Source of the DNA: Chryseobacterium arthrosphaerae
GTDB lineage: Bacteria; Bacteroidota; Bacteroidia; Flavobacteriales; Weeksellaceae
Reading direction: 5' to 3'
Assembly: GCF_001684965.1 (NCBI RefSeq)
Contig: NZ_MAYG01000001.1
Location: forward strand, 2,604,001-2,668,000
Length of the DNA stretch: 64,000 nucleotides
Below are positions 44,686 through 53,084 of the stretch, in pieces. Made by a program: the position numbers and the translations under genes. How positions within the stretch are numbered: position 1 is the first letter of the stretch; each line of letters begins with the position of its first letter. Under the pieces are notes generated by a model, which did not search any database, was not told the origin of the DNA, and worked only from the letters and a program-made list of their open reading frames with translations.

Positions 44686-45825
44686 TTATTTTTTACTCCA
44701 GACCACTCTGTTAATATAATCAGTATAACTTAAAATAATTCTTACGACTTTTTCTGATACATTAGGCATAGAGTAATCGGCAACCTGACGATAATTTCTT
44801 TCTGTACCTATTTTCTGTTGGTTCAGCTGAGCAAGGCCCTGTAAAATTCTTTCCGGAGATAGCCCCACCATCATTACGGATGCCTCTTCCATAGCTTCCG
44901 GTCTTTCATGGGCTTCTCTAATATTAAGAGCTCTAAAATTGAGAATTGATGATTCTTCTGAAATGGTACCTGAATCTGAAAGCACAGCATGACTTCTCAT
45001 TTGAAGCGCGTTATAATCATGAAAACCTAATGGCTTTAAAAACTGAATCTCCGGTCTTACTTCCAATTGCATCTTATCAATCATATTTCTTGTTCTAGGG
45101 TGTGTAGATACAATGATAGGATATTGAAATGTTTCTGCAATAGCGTTAAGACTATCTATTAATCCTCTAAAGTTTTTATCAGAATTAATATTTTCTTCTC
45201 TATGAGATGACACCACAAAATACTTGCCTTCTTCAAGGTTAAGCCTTGAAAGAACATCTGAGCTTTTGATCCGAGGCAGATAGTGATTCAATACTTCATA
45301 CATTGGAGATCCGGTTTTAATAATCCTGTCTGCAGGAAGTCCTTCTCTTAAAAGATATTCTCTGGCAATATCTGAATAGGTGAGATTAATGTCTGAAGTA
45401 TGGTCTACAATTTTACGATTAGTTTCTTCCGGAACACGCTGATCAAAACATCTGTTCCCTGCTTCCATATGGAAAATAGGAATCTGTCTTTTTTTCGCAG
45501 GGATTGCGCAAAGACAAGAATTGGTATCTCCCAATACAAGGAAAGCATCCGGTTTCAGTTCTTCCAGCAGTGGATCTATTTTAATTAGAATATTTCCGAC
45601 AGTTTCTGTTGCTGTTTTCCCTGCTGCTTCCAAAAAATAATCAGGCTTACGAAGTCCCAGGTCTTCAAAAAAAATCTGATTAAGTTCATAATCGTAGTTT
45701 TGTCCGGTGTGGACAATGATATGTTCTACAGCTTCGGAGGTATCCAAAGCAGACAATACTCTTGACAATCTAATGATTTCCGGTCGTGTTCCCACGACTG
45801 TCATTACTTTTAATTTCTTCATCAT
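44686..45825 (-). CDS. fnlC: UDP-N-acetylglucosamine 2-epimerase family, FnlC/CapG-like
   Basis: The 379-residue enzyme is a non-hydrolysing 2-epimerase: VVGTRPEIIRLSRVL near 10-24, HTGQNYDYELNQIFFEDL near 40-57, GDTNSCL, HMEAGNRCFD, PEETNR, and SDSGTISEESSIL near 290. The IIRLSRV and HTGQNYDYELNQ variants match the FnlC group that makes UDP-L-FucNAc in the last step from UDP-L-PneNAc, rather than WecB proper. FnlB- and FnlA-like genes lie upstream. The first 56 bases of this gene overlap the end of the Wzy-like gene. Confidence 0.86.
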   Translation of the reverse strand: MMKKLKVMTVVGTRPEIIRLSRVLSALDTSEAVEHIIVHTGQNYDYELNQIFFEDLGLRKPDYFLEAAGKTATETVGNILIKIDPLLEELKPDAFLVLGDTNSCLCAIPAKKRQIPIFHMEAGNRCFDQRVPEETNRKIVDHTSDINLTYSDIAREYLLREGLPADRIIKTGSPMYEVLNHYLPRIKSSDVLSRLNLEEGKYFVVSSHREENINSDKNFRGLIDSLNAIAETFQYPIIVSTHPRTRNMIDKMQLEVRPEIQFLKPLGFHDYNALQMRSHAVLSDSGTISEESSILNFRALNIREAHERPEAMEEASVMMVGLSPERILQGLAQLNQQKIGTERNYRQVADYSMPNVSEKVVRIILSYTDYINRVVWSKK

Positions 45826-46993
45826 AACAAAATAAAATTATAGATATAGTTACTGCTGAAAAGCTCCAAAACTCCATGTTCCCAAATATATTGCCAGAAG
45901 TAAGAACCAACACACAGTACTGAATAAAAAACAAAAAAAATGGTAAATAATATATATTTTCCCTGAGGTACTTTATTTTAAACTTCCATAGATCCCTGTA
46001 ATACAATAAAAATAACCCTACTCCCACTACTCCCATGCTCATAAGTATCTCAACAATGATATTATGTGGATACATTCCATCTTCAAAAAGAATACGGCCA
46101 CCTAAAAAAATATTTTCTTTAAAAACATTCCAGCCTTTTAACAAAAAAAGAGACCTTCCGCTTCCATTCCCCTGAAAAAGGGCATTATACATTCTATCTA
46201 CAAATTCAAAGTCTGATACCGATGTTTGTTTTAATAAATAAATACCGATCATAAAAATAAGAATAGAAAAGAATAAAGCAATCCAATATTTTAATTTATT
46301 TATATAGCAAAACAGGACCAGTACAATAATAAATGCCGCTAATATAGGGCTTCTTGCTGAAGAACTAAAGATGGTAAATATCCCAATGAATATTCCTAAT
46401 ACAGGTTTAATTTTTCCTTCAGATGACTGGAAATAATAATATAAGGAAATGATCAGCAGTGATAGCCCATAATGTCCCACATTAATATAGGAACTGGCAA
46501 ATATTCCGCTTGACTTTTCAAAAGCTCTATAGACAATAATTGTATATAAACAACTTATTCCAAGTACAACCCATAAAAAATTAAAAATTATTCCATTCAG
46601 TCTTACTGCAATTTCCTTTGAAAAATTTATACTTAAAACAGCAATATATGGTATCAGATTCAGTCCTAAAATTCTTGCATAAATCTGATATTCATCACTG
46701 ATTATTTTAGATAAAAAAAAATCATTTCTAAAACTATGTACTGCTTTACATAAATAAAATATCCAAAAAAGGGCAATACAAAAAACAGTTGATTTTCTTC
46801 TCTTTACATTTTCAAAGTTGAGATACAAAATGTACAAACTAAAAAAAAAGAAAATGATACGAAATGGAATAGAAAAAAAGTCATTTGAAATAAGGAAAGG
46901 ACGTGCAAATGAGTAGAAAAATATATACCCAAAAGTCAGAAAAAAAATAAATCCTATATTGACTTTTTTTACGATTTCCATGTTCTTAGACAT
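45770..46993 (-). CDS. Wzy-like O-antigen polymerase/ligase family membrane protein, copy A
   Basis: The 407-residue protein is very hydrophobic, with about ten to twelve predicted helices and a large periplasmic loop (about 270-330) carrying RMYNALFQGNGSGRSLFLLKGWNVF and FEDGMYPHNIIVEILMSMGV. GxS-LxxW...YPHN-type motifs are typical of the O-antigen polymerase/ligase superfamily. A Wzy would join repeat units in the periplasm. A second, related protein is at 54856-56121, so one of the two may be a ligase or a second polymerase. The 56-base overlap with fnlC implies coupled translation. Confidence 0.78.
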   Translation of the reverse strand: MSKNMEIVKKVNIGFIFFLTFGYIFFYSFARPFLISNDFFSIPFRIIFFFFSLYILYLNFENVKRRKSTVFCIALFWIFYLCKAVHSFRNDFFLSKIISDEYQIYARILGLNLIPYIAVLSINFSKEIAVRLNGIIFNFLWVVLGISCLYTIIVYRAFEKSSGIFASSYINVGHYGLSLLIISLYYYFQSSEGKIKPVLGIFIGIFTIFSSSARSPILAAFIIVLVLFCYINKLKYWIALFFSILIFMIGIYLLKQTSVSDFEFVDRMYNALFQGNGSGRSLFLLKGWNVFKENIFLGGRILFEDGMYPHNIIVEILMSMGVVGVGLFLLYYRDLWKFKIKYLRENIYYLPFFLFFIQYCVLVLTSGNIFGNMEFWSFSAVTISIILFCYDEEIKSNDSRGNTTGNH

Positions 46994-48104
46994 TTAAAAA
47001 ATAGGTATCGGCATCTGCCGGATTAAAAGGTTCATTAATCCAAAAGATTGTATAAAGCTCTTCTTCTCCTATATTTTTAATATTATGGGTATACCAAACA
47101 GGCATATCCACATAAGCCGGTTCTGCACCGTCAAGATAAAAATCATGAACTTCATCAGTATCTATCTTTCTGAGCTGAATCAATGCTTTTCCTTTTATCA
47201 CTGCGAACCTTTCTATTTTCCTTGTATGAAAATGATTTCCTCTGGTAATTCCCGGAACTGTTGTAGAAAAGGAACACTGTCCTCCTATTCCCAGCCTTAT
47301 GACTTCCACAAAAGCTCCCCTGGGATCTGTATGTTGAGTGAATTTTACAGGATAGTGAGAAGGTATATCAAAATAGCATCTGAATGTATTGAAAAGGTTA
47401 AGATCAAATTTTGACTCTAATACAGGAATTTCTCCATTATCAAAATAAAGTTTTTTATAATTTTCCAATTTTCCGAGTACTTCTGAAACTTTATTTACTG
47501 AAGTATGAGAAACTTCGTAAACATTTTTTGTTTCTCCTGCTTCTATTTGATCAATAATTTCCTGAACCAATTCGCCTACATAAATCAACTTTACTTCTCC
47601 ATCATGATCAATAACCGGAGTTTCTCCATGGGTAAGTTTATAACAGAAAGTTGCTATAAATGAATTGTAATTGGGCTTTCCAAAAGGTCCAAAGACATTG
47701 GGAATGATCATTCCTGTAAATTTTCCACCAGACTTCTGTGCCCATTCTGCAAAAATTTCCCGACCTTCTTTTTTAGATTTCCCATAAAGGTTGTCTCTTT
47801 CTTCCTGGGAAGAAGATGAAAAAAGTACATGGGCCTTGGAACCCGTTCTTTCTAATGATGCTGCCAGTTCTTTTACAAGTTTTACATTATTGTTATAAAT
47901 AACTTCCTGATCCGGATGGCGATTCATTGCAGCAAGATGAACAATCACATCACACTGTTTTACAAATTCATCCAGTTTTTCCGGAGAGTCAAAGAATGTT
48001 TTATCAAAATCCACTCTTTGAAATTCTTCTGGCCTTAATCCTATCGTATTATATAAATGTGAACCAACAAAGCCATTCTGGCCTGTAATTCCAACTTTTT
48101 TCAT
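46986..48104 (-). CDS. fnlB: Bifunctional CapF/FnlB: SDR reductase plus cupin epimerase
   Basis: The 372-residue protein has an N-terminal short-chain reductase domain (about 1-245), with GITGQNGFVGSHL near 4-16 and the YGKSKKEGRE catalytic Tyr-Lys near 108-112, and a C-terminal cupin (about 255-372), with FTQHTDPRGAFVEVI and RGNHFHTRKIERFAVI holding the metal His residues. This is the architecture of CapF/FnlB/WbjC, which epimerises and then reduces the keto sugar to UDP-L-PneNAc. It overlaps the WxcM-like gene by four bases. The FnlA-B-C set gives UDP-L-FucNAc. Confidence 0.9.
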   Translation of the reverse strand: MKKVGITGQNGFVGSHLYNTIGLRPEEFQRVDFDKTFFDSPEKLDEFVKQCDVIVHLAAMNRHPDQEVIYNNNVKLVKELAASLERTGSKAHVLFSSSSQEERDNLYGKSKKEGREIFAEWAQKSGGKFTGMIIPNVFGPFGKPNYNSFIATFCYKLTHGETPVIDHDGEVKLIYVGELVQEIIDQIEAGETKNVYEVSHTSVNKVSEVLGKLENYKKLYFDNGEIPVLESKFDLNLFNTFRCYFDIPSHYPVKFTQHTDPRGAFVEVIRLGIGGQCSFSTTVPGITRGNHFHTRKIERFAVIKGKALIQLRKIDTDEVHDFYLDGAEPAYVDMPVWYTHNIKNIGEEELYTIFWINEPFNPADADTYFLNV

Positions 48105-48529
48105 CGTAATAATTTTTTAAAATAATTTATTTGAAACCGATAATCATCCTCTACCTCACCTAAAAGATGATCTACCATTATCATTAACTTTGAATTTCTT
48201 TCATTTGCCTGTATAGCACTGGCATATCCTGCGGGCATATATAACACATCCAGTTTATCTGCATTGAGCTCGAATTCCAGTATATCGGAATCTTCGGCCG
48301 GATTTTCCCAATCATTAATTTTGATCAATCTTAAGATAAAGCTTCCACATATAGCTGAAAACCATCTTCGCTCGATCTTGTGCCCCGTCCATCCTCTTAT
48401 TAATTCTGTATCGGTATTTTCCAGACAATATATTCTTCTAATATTCTGAAGTACAAAATCATTATTATAAAAAAGTGCCCCTCTTTCATCAGTATATTTT
48501 CCTCCTTCTATGATTCTGGGAATATCCAT
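48101..48529 (-). CDS. WxcM-like cupin sugar isomerase
   Basis: The 142-residue cupin reads GGKYTDERGALFYNNDF near 10-26, RRIYCLENTDTELIRGWTGHKIERRWF near 31-57, and LYMPAGYASAIQANE near 95-109. This matches the WxcM/FdtA family, which shift keto groups (3,4-ketoisomerases) or epimerise nucleotide sugars. The usual acetyltransferase partner is not attached. It sits between FnlB- and FnlA-like genes, where it might act on an intermediate of that pathway, or have a separate substrate. Confidence 0.75.
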   Translation of the reverse strand: MDIPRIIEGGKYTDERGALFYNNDFVLQNIRRIYCLENTDTELIRGWTGHKIERRWFSAICGSFILRLIKINDWENPAEDSDILEFELNADKLDVLYMPAGYASAIQANERNSKLMIMVDHLLGEVEDDYRFQINYFKKLLR

Positions 48530-48541
48530 GACCTATCTTAT

Positions 48542-49576
48542 TTAGTCCGGATATTGCATGATATCTTCTCCCAAAACTTCTTTTCTGATCAATGGCAGTT
48601 TCAGTAATAGATTTTTCATACCCTCTACATCCTGTTGCTCCGTATTATGGGAATGATAATCTTCAATTTTAGAAATATCTTCTACTCCTTCAGAAAAATA
48701 TTGAGCATAATTAAGATCCCTGTTATCAGCAGGTATTCTGTAAAAATCGCCCATATCCTCAGCCTTAATCATTTCTTCACGTGTACACAGGGTTTCGTAT
48801 AATTTCTCACCATGTCTGGTACCTATGATTTTAACAGGATTATCTGCTTTAAACATTTCTTTCAGAGCGATAGCTAAATCCCCTATAGTTCCGGCAGGAG
48901 CTTTATTAACAAATAAGTCCCCAGGATTTCCATGTTCAAAAGCAAATAATACAAGATCTACCGCTTCTTCCAATGACATTAAAAATCTGGTCATATTCGG
49001 ATCTGTTATTGTAATATCCTCTCCGCTTTTGATCTGTTTTATAAATAATGGAATCACAGAGCCTCTCGACGCCATTACATTACCATATCTTGTAAGACAT
49101 ACAACTGTATCTTCCAGATTTCTTGAGGCTGCAACCGCAACTTTTTCCATCATTGCTTTGGAAATTCCCATAGCATTGATAGGGTATGCCGCTTTGTCTG
49201 TACTTAAACAAATTACTTTTTTCACCTTATTAAAGGCTGCCGCATCAATTACATTTTGTGTTCCTTCTACATTGGTTTTTACGGCCTGCATTGGAAAGAA
49301 CTCACAAGAAGGTACTTGCTTTAGTGCTGCAGCATGAAAAACATAATCTACACCTCTCATAGCAGGTTCCACACTTTTATAATCCCTTACATCTCCGATA
49401 TAAAATTTCAGTTTATCATTTTTAAACTGGTTTCTCATATCATCCTGCTTCTTTTCATCACGAGAGAAGATTCTGATTTCTTTAAAATGTTCTGTATTTA
49501 TAAACTTTCTTAAAACAGCAGTTCCAAATGAACCTGTTCCTCCGGTAATAAGAAGTATCTTATCTTTTATTTGCAT
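48542..49576 (-). CDS. fnlA: UDP-GlcNAc 4,6-dehydratase/5-epimerase, FnlA/CapE-like
   Basis: The 344-residue SDR-family enzyme begins LLITGGTGSFGTAVL, the dinucleotide site. The catalytic region reads STDKAAYPINAMGISKAMMEK with Met in place of the usual Tyr, as in CapE and PglF. MTRFLMSLEEAVDLVLFAFEHGNPGD near 205-230 and GTRHGEKLYETL near 260 are typical of CapE/FnlA. It converts UDP-GlcNAc to a 4-keto-6-deoxy-L-sugar, the first step to UDP-L-FucNAc. It follows amidino module 1 by 50 bases. Confidence 0.9.
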   Translation of the reverse strand: MQIKDKILLITGGTGSFGTAVLRKFINTEHFKEIRIFSRDEKKQDDMRNQFKNDKLKFYIGDVRDYKSVEPAMRGVDYVFHAAALKQVPSCEFFPMQAVKTNVEGTQNVIDAAAFNKVKKVICLSTDKAAYPINAMGISKAMMEKVAVAASRNLEDTVVCLTRYGNVMASRGSVIPLFIKQIKSGEDITITDPNMTRFLMSLEEAVDLVLFAFEHGNPGDLFVNKAPAGTIGDLAIALKEMFKADNPVKIIGTRHGEKLYETLCTREEMIKAEDMGDFYRIPADNRDLNYAQYFSEGVEDISKIEDYHSHNTEQQDVEGMKNLLLKLPLIRKEVLGEDIMQYPD

Positions 49577-49626
49577 ATGTGTTTGTTCTATACGGCTTCA
49601 ATCCCCATACGGGTAATATACATCCG

Positions 49627-50391
49627 TTATTTCTTTATTAGCTTTTCCTTTTCTTCAAAAGTAGGATAATTTATTAAAACAGCTTTATAAACTCCTTTAA
49701 ATACAAACAAGCTTCCTGCCGCAACACCTATTATTCCATGTTTGTCAATAACCTGTTTTACATCATTTAGAGAACCTGCGCCACCTAACACTGTAAGAGG
49801 AAGGGATATCTTTTCTCTTATTTTATCAATAAGTCCCATATCATATCCTTTCATAACCCCATCCTGATCAATTGAATTGATCACAATTTCTCCGGCTCCT
49901 AATCTCTGCGCTTCTTCTACAAATTTAAAAGGATTAATTCCTGTAGATTTCTTTCCGTTATGGGTATAAACTTCATAACCGCCAAAAAGCTTTTTCTTTA
50001 CATCCAAAACTACGATAACGCTCTGTGATCCTACTCTTTCTGCAATTTCGGTAATTAATTGAGGATTTTGCAGTACTGCTGAAGACAAAGCTATTTTCTC
50101 AATTCCCAATCCAAAAATTCTCTGAGCTTGCTCTACAGTTTTCACTCCACCACCATAGCATAAAGGCATTCTAGATTGGTTGGCAATTCTTTCAATCAGA
50201 CTATAATTAGGTTCCAAACCTTTGGCAGTAGCATCAATATCAAAGATAGCAAGTTCATCAACTTCTTTTTCATTAAAAATTCTTACAGCATTGATAGGAT
50301 CCCCTACATATTTTGGGGTTTTAAAATTAACTGTTTTTACAAGTCCGTTATCCTGGATCAGAAGACTCGGTATGATTCTTGGCCTTAGCAT
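49627..50391 (-). CDS. hisF2: HisF2-like acetamidino modification protein, module 1
   Basis: This 254-residue TIM barrel is a HisF homologue, but IIPSLLIQDNGLVK at 7-19 puts Leu where true HisF has its catalytic Asp11, so it is not expected to make imidazole glycerol phosphate. VVLDVKKKLFGGYEVYTHNG and NSIDQDGVMKGYD are retained. With the HisH2-like glutaminase and the amidotransferase it would turn an N-acetyl group of a nucleotide sugar into an acetamidino group, passing ammonia through the barrel as in WbuZ or P. aeruginosa HisF2. It is directly upstream of FnlA-C, pointing to L-FucNAc as the sugar. Confidence 0.85.
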   Translation of the reverse strand: MLRPRIIPSLLIQDNGLVKTVNFKTPKYVGDPINAVRIFNEKEVDELAIFDIDATAKGLEPNYSLIERIANQSRMPLCYGGGVKTVEQAQRIFGLGIEKIALSSAVLQNPQLITEIAERVGSQSVIVVLDVKKKLFGGYEVYTHNGKKSTGINPFKFVEEAQRLGAGEIVINSIDQDGVMKGYDMGLIDKIREKISLPLTVLGGAGSLNDVKQVIDKHGIIGVAAGSLFVFKGVYKAVLINYPTFEEKEKLIKK

Positions 50392-50397
50392 GTATAT

Positions 50398-51012
50398 TTA
50401 AAGTTTTGCAAAGTTGTGTAATAGGATTTCACCATAATGATGGCTTTTTTCCGGATGAAATTGTATTCCATACTTATTTTCATGGTGAGCGGCTGATGCA
50501 AATTCACCACCATAATCTGTAATAGCCATAATATCTTCCTGATTATTACAATGGAAATAGTAGGTATGAAGGAAGTAGAAAATTGAGTTATCTTCCAAAC
50601 CTTTAAACAATTCAATATCTTTTACAGGTTTTACATCGTTCCATCCCATATGAGGAAGACGGGTTACCTGATGAATTTTTGTTTCATCAAATTTCTTAAC
50701 AGTAGCATCAATCCACTTTAAGCCATCCAGCTTACCTTCGTCACTATTATTTGCCATCATTTGCATTCCTACACAAATTCCAATAACAGGAACTTTCTGA
50801 CCTAAGACCAGATCATCCAGCTTATCTCTCATTCCTGAATTGTTCAATTGAGTCATTGCATGATCGAAATGCCCTACTCCAGGAAGAATAAGCTTTTGCG
50901 CTCCTTCAAGATCTTCTTTTGTTTTAGCGATTTTTACGGCAACGTCTACCCTTTTATATACATTAACGAAGGCGTTGATATTTCCAACACCATAATCAAT
51001 AATTGTTATCAT
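50398..51012 (-). CDS. hisH2: HisH2-like glutamine amidotransferase, module 1
   Basis: The 204-residue class I glutaminase has nucleophile Cys80 in IGICVGMQMM and the His-Glu dyad in IQFHPEKSHHYG near the C-terminus. The N-terminus ITIIDYGVGNINAFVNVY matches HisH. It should release ammonia from glutamine for the paired HisF2 and amidotransferase proteins. Its start overlaps the amidotransferase stop by four bases. Because the partner HisF lacks Asp11 and no other his gene is near, a histidine-synthesis role is unlikely. Confidence 0.86.
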   Translation of the reverse strand: MITIIDYGVGNINAFVNVYKRVDVAVKIAKTKEDLEGAQKLILPGVGHFDHAMTQLNNSGMRDKLDDLVLGQKVPVIGICVGMQMMANNSDEGKLDGLKWIDATVKKFDETKIHQVTRLPHMGWNDVKPVKDIELFKGLEDNSIFYFLHTYYFHCNNQEDIMAITDYGGEFASAAHHENKYGIQFHPEKSHHYGEILLHNFAKL

Positions 51013-52151
51013 CTGAATAATCTTTTTTCAAGACCTAGTTTTCTCATTGTCTGAGCTCCTATTCCTATTAATGATCTTTTATTTTTATAGTCATGGAAAG
51101 TCTTATTCTGTCCTTCAAATAATGTCTGAAGTTCTTCAGTGGTAAGATCGAGTTTATGAGCTACATATTCAAATTCTTTTTGTAAAAATTCTTCAGAAAG
51201 CTCCGGTCTTGAAACTCTGTCCAGAGCCTCTTCTCTGGTCATCTGCCCGGTAAGAATTAAGCTTGAAAAATGTGCTTTTCTTTTTTGATATCCAAATTTT
51301 CTTGGCATCCAATAATCCTCATAGAATCTCGTAAACCTTGATTCATGATGTTTATGCTGAAAGCTTTCCCATCCATACTTATCAAACAGCATCTGTTCAA
51401 CATCTTTTTTAATATACGGAAGGCAATTGAGTGGTTTATAAACCTGCATACCCAAAATATATTTGTAGTATAGTTTATAATTCATGATATCTACTATGGG
51501 AAATGTTTTAAGATCTCTTTTCCCAAATTTTTTATGGATGTCTAAAATCAATGTTTTGTCTATTCCTGGATAAGCACCCCATTCTTCAGGTTCACGGCAG
51601 CATTCCGTAGAATAATTCCCACCTGTCAACACATATTTGATTTTATGTTTTTTTGCAAATTTATATAGCCCTGAAAAAAATGCTACATCCTGAGGCATAT
51701 CCTGATCTGCTATTTGAGCTTTCAAAAATGCTACCTGTAAGTCTTTCATTTCTTCCCAGTTGATCACTTCTGTATATAGATCCAGATTAAGTCCGTTAAC
51801 TAATTTTTCAATATTGCTTACAGCTCTATCTGTATTCCACCCTGCATCAACATGAAAAATAAGAGGACGAAGTCCCATTACTTCTTTGGCTACGTAGGCA
51901 GCATAAGAGCTATCCAGTCCACCACTTAACCCTATTATACAGTCGAAATCTCTGTTTTTACCATCTTTTTTTATTTTTTCGGCTTCCTGCTCCAACTCTC
52001 TTTGTCCTCTTTCATCAGTATGCCATGTGGGTAATATATTCTCAATATAGTTTGTGTAATAATCACTTTCACCTTTTTCATTAAAAACAATATGTGGATC
52101 GGTGGTATCCATTATTGTTTTTGTGCATATTTGTTGCGTTTTTATTTCCAT
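51009..52151 (-). CDS. N-acetyl sugar amidotransferase (WbuX/LfnA/WbpG family), module 1
   Basis: The 380-residue PP-loop ATPase has the SGG-D-S motif GLSGGLDSSYAAYVA near 73-87 that adenylates the acetamido oxygen before ammonia attack. The N-terminus keeps the family signature IMDTTDPHIVFNEKG but has only Cys9 where module 2 has CxxC and CxxC: KTI for KRC and SDYY for CNYC, so a metal site is lost. C-terminal MTREEALDRVSRPELSEEFL is typical. Adjacent FnlABC genes suggest UDP-L-FucNAc or the assembled L-FucNAc residue as substrate, as for LfnA and WbuX. Twelve bases separate it from the secreted protein gene upstream. Confidence 0.87.
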   Translation of the reverse strand: MEIKTQQICTKTIMDTTDPHIVFNEKGESDYYTNYIENILPTWHTDERGQRELEQEAEKIKKDGKNRDFDCIIGLSGGLDSSYAAYVAKEVMGLRPLIFHVDAGWNTDRAVSNIEKLVNGLNLDLYTEVINWEEMKDLQVAFLKAQIADQDMPQDVAFFSGLYKFAKKHKIKYVLTGGNYSTECCREPEEWGAYPGIDKTLILDIHKKFGKRDLKTFPIVDIMNYKLYYKYILGMQVYKPLNCLPYIKKDVEQMLFDKYGWESFQHKHHESRFTRFYEDYWMPRKFGYQKRKAHFSSLILTGQMTREEALDRVSRPELSEEFLQKEFEYVAHKLDLTTEELQTLFEGQNKTFHDYKNKRSLIGIGAQTMRKLGLEKRLFR

Positions 52152-52163
52152 ATCTATTTTTCC

Positions 52164-53081
52164 CTATTTTATAAATTTTAATATCTTTTTCATCAAGTCT
52201 ATATTAGACTCATTATTTCTTTGAATAAAGGTATTGATATCTTTAGCTCTGAATTCTTCTTTATACAAATTATGATTGTATCCGTATTTATCGGCATTCC
52301 ACCAGATAATTCCATCCACTTTTTTTCCTTTGTAAGATTCGTTCAGAATTATATTCATATATTTCAAGAACTCTTTCTCCGGAATTTTTTTTAATCCAAT
52401 TTTTTGATTACTTGGATGATATCTTTCCATAACAAAAGGATATACAGGTTTGTTATATTGCTTCCCTACTTTGATAAGTTCCTGAATGTTTTTTCGTGCA
52501 AACTTGTCATTCATATATCCATTAGGTTCTTCATCTGAGTAAAAGAAATACATTGACGGAAAAAAAGCATCACTTATTTCAAGTAAAGGTTTGAGTTTTT
52601 GATATTTGCTGAAAAAATCTTTTTCAAGATCCCAATAAGTCGTAAAAGGAACTCCATAAAAGCCCCATTTAACTTTCGGTCTTATACTTTTTGCAGTTTT
52701 AATAATTTTTATAAAATAATCCAGAGACTCACGAAATTTGGGCGAATTTTCATTTTCATTGATCAGATGATCAATATATGGAGATTCTATATCGATATAG
52801 CACAAACCTGTATCCGAAATATTAGGATATAAGGAAACTATATTTTGCTTAAGCTTATCAGCGTCTAATCCCAGGTATTGCCCAGTAGAGACTGCATGCT
52901 CATCAATAAATAAAACTTTTTCAATTTTGTTGGTTTTGGTAAATGTCTTCAGATTTTCGTCTACCGCATCAAAATAAAAATAAAGCTTTTGTTTATTTTT
53001 AATCTGGGCATCTATCTTTTGAATCATAAAAACCAAAAGCAAAAAAGCAAAAATATGTTGAAACAATTTTGACATTTTCAT
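52164..53081 (-). CDS. Secreted protein of possible TIM-barrel hydrolase fold in the polysaccharide locus
   Basis: The 305-residue protein has a signal peptide (about 1-25, ending IDAQ), so it is periplasmic or exported. The pattern KLYFYFDAVDENLKTF, GLCYIDIESPYIDHL, KVKWGFYGVPFTTYW, ISDAFFPSMYFFY, KPVYPFVMERYHP and VDGIIWWNADKYGYN looks like the barrel strands of a glycoside hydrolase. The IDIESPY segment resembles the acidic active-site strand of hyaluronidase-like (GH56) enzymes. A lyase or hydrolase that trims the glycan would fit. The family is not certain. It starts three bases after the acyltransferase stop. Confidence 0.6.
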   Translation of the reverse strand: MKMSKLFQHIFAFLLLVFMIQKIDAQIKNKQKLYFYFDAVDENLKTFTKTNKIEKVLFIDEHAVSTGQYLGLDADKLKQNIVSLYPNISDTGLCYIDIESPYIDHLINENENSPKFRESLDYFIKIIKTAKSIRPKVKWGFYGVPFTTYWDLEKDFFSKYQKLKPLLEISDAFFPSMYFFYSDEEPNGYMNDKFARKNIQELIKVGKQYNKPVYPFVMERYHPSNQKIGLKKIPEKEFLKYMNIILNESYKGKKVDGIIWWNADKYGYNHNLYKEEFRAKDINTFIQRNNESNIDLMKKILKFIK

Positions 53082-53084
53082 TTT

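Noticed and set aside
49627..51012. HisF and HisH homologues as part of a histidine operon
   Set aside because: No other his gene is near, both HisF copies lack the catalytic Asp11, and each pair is tied to a sugar amidotransferase inside a glycan locus.
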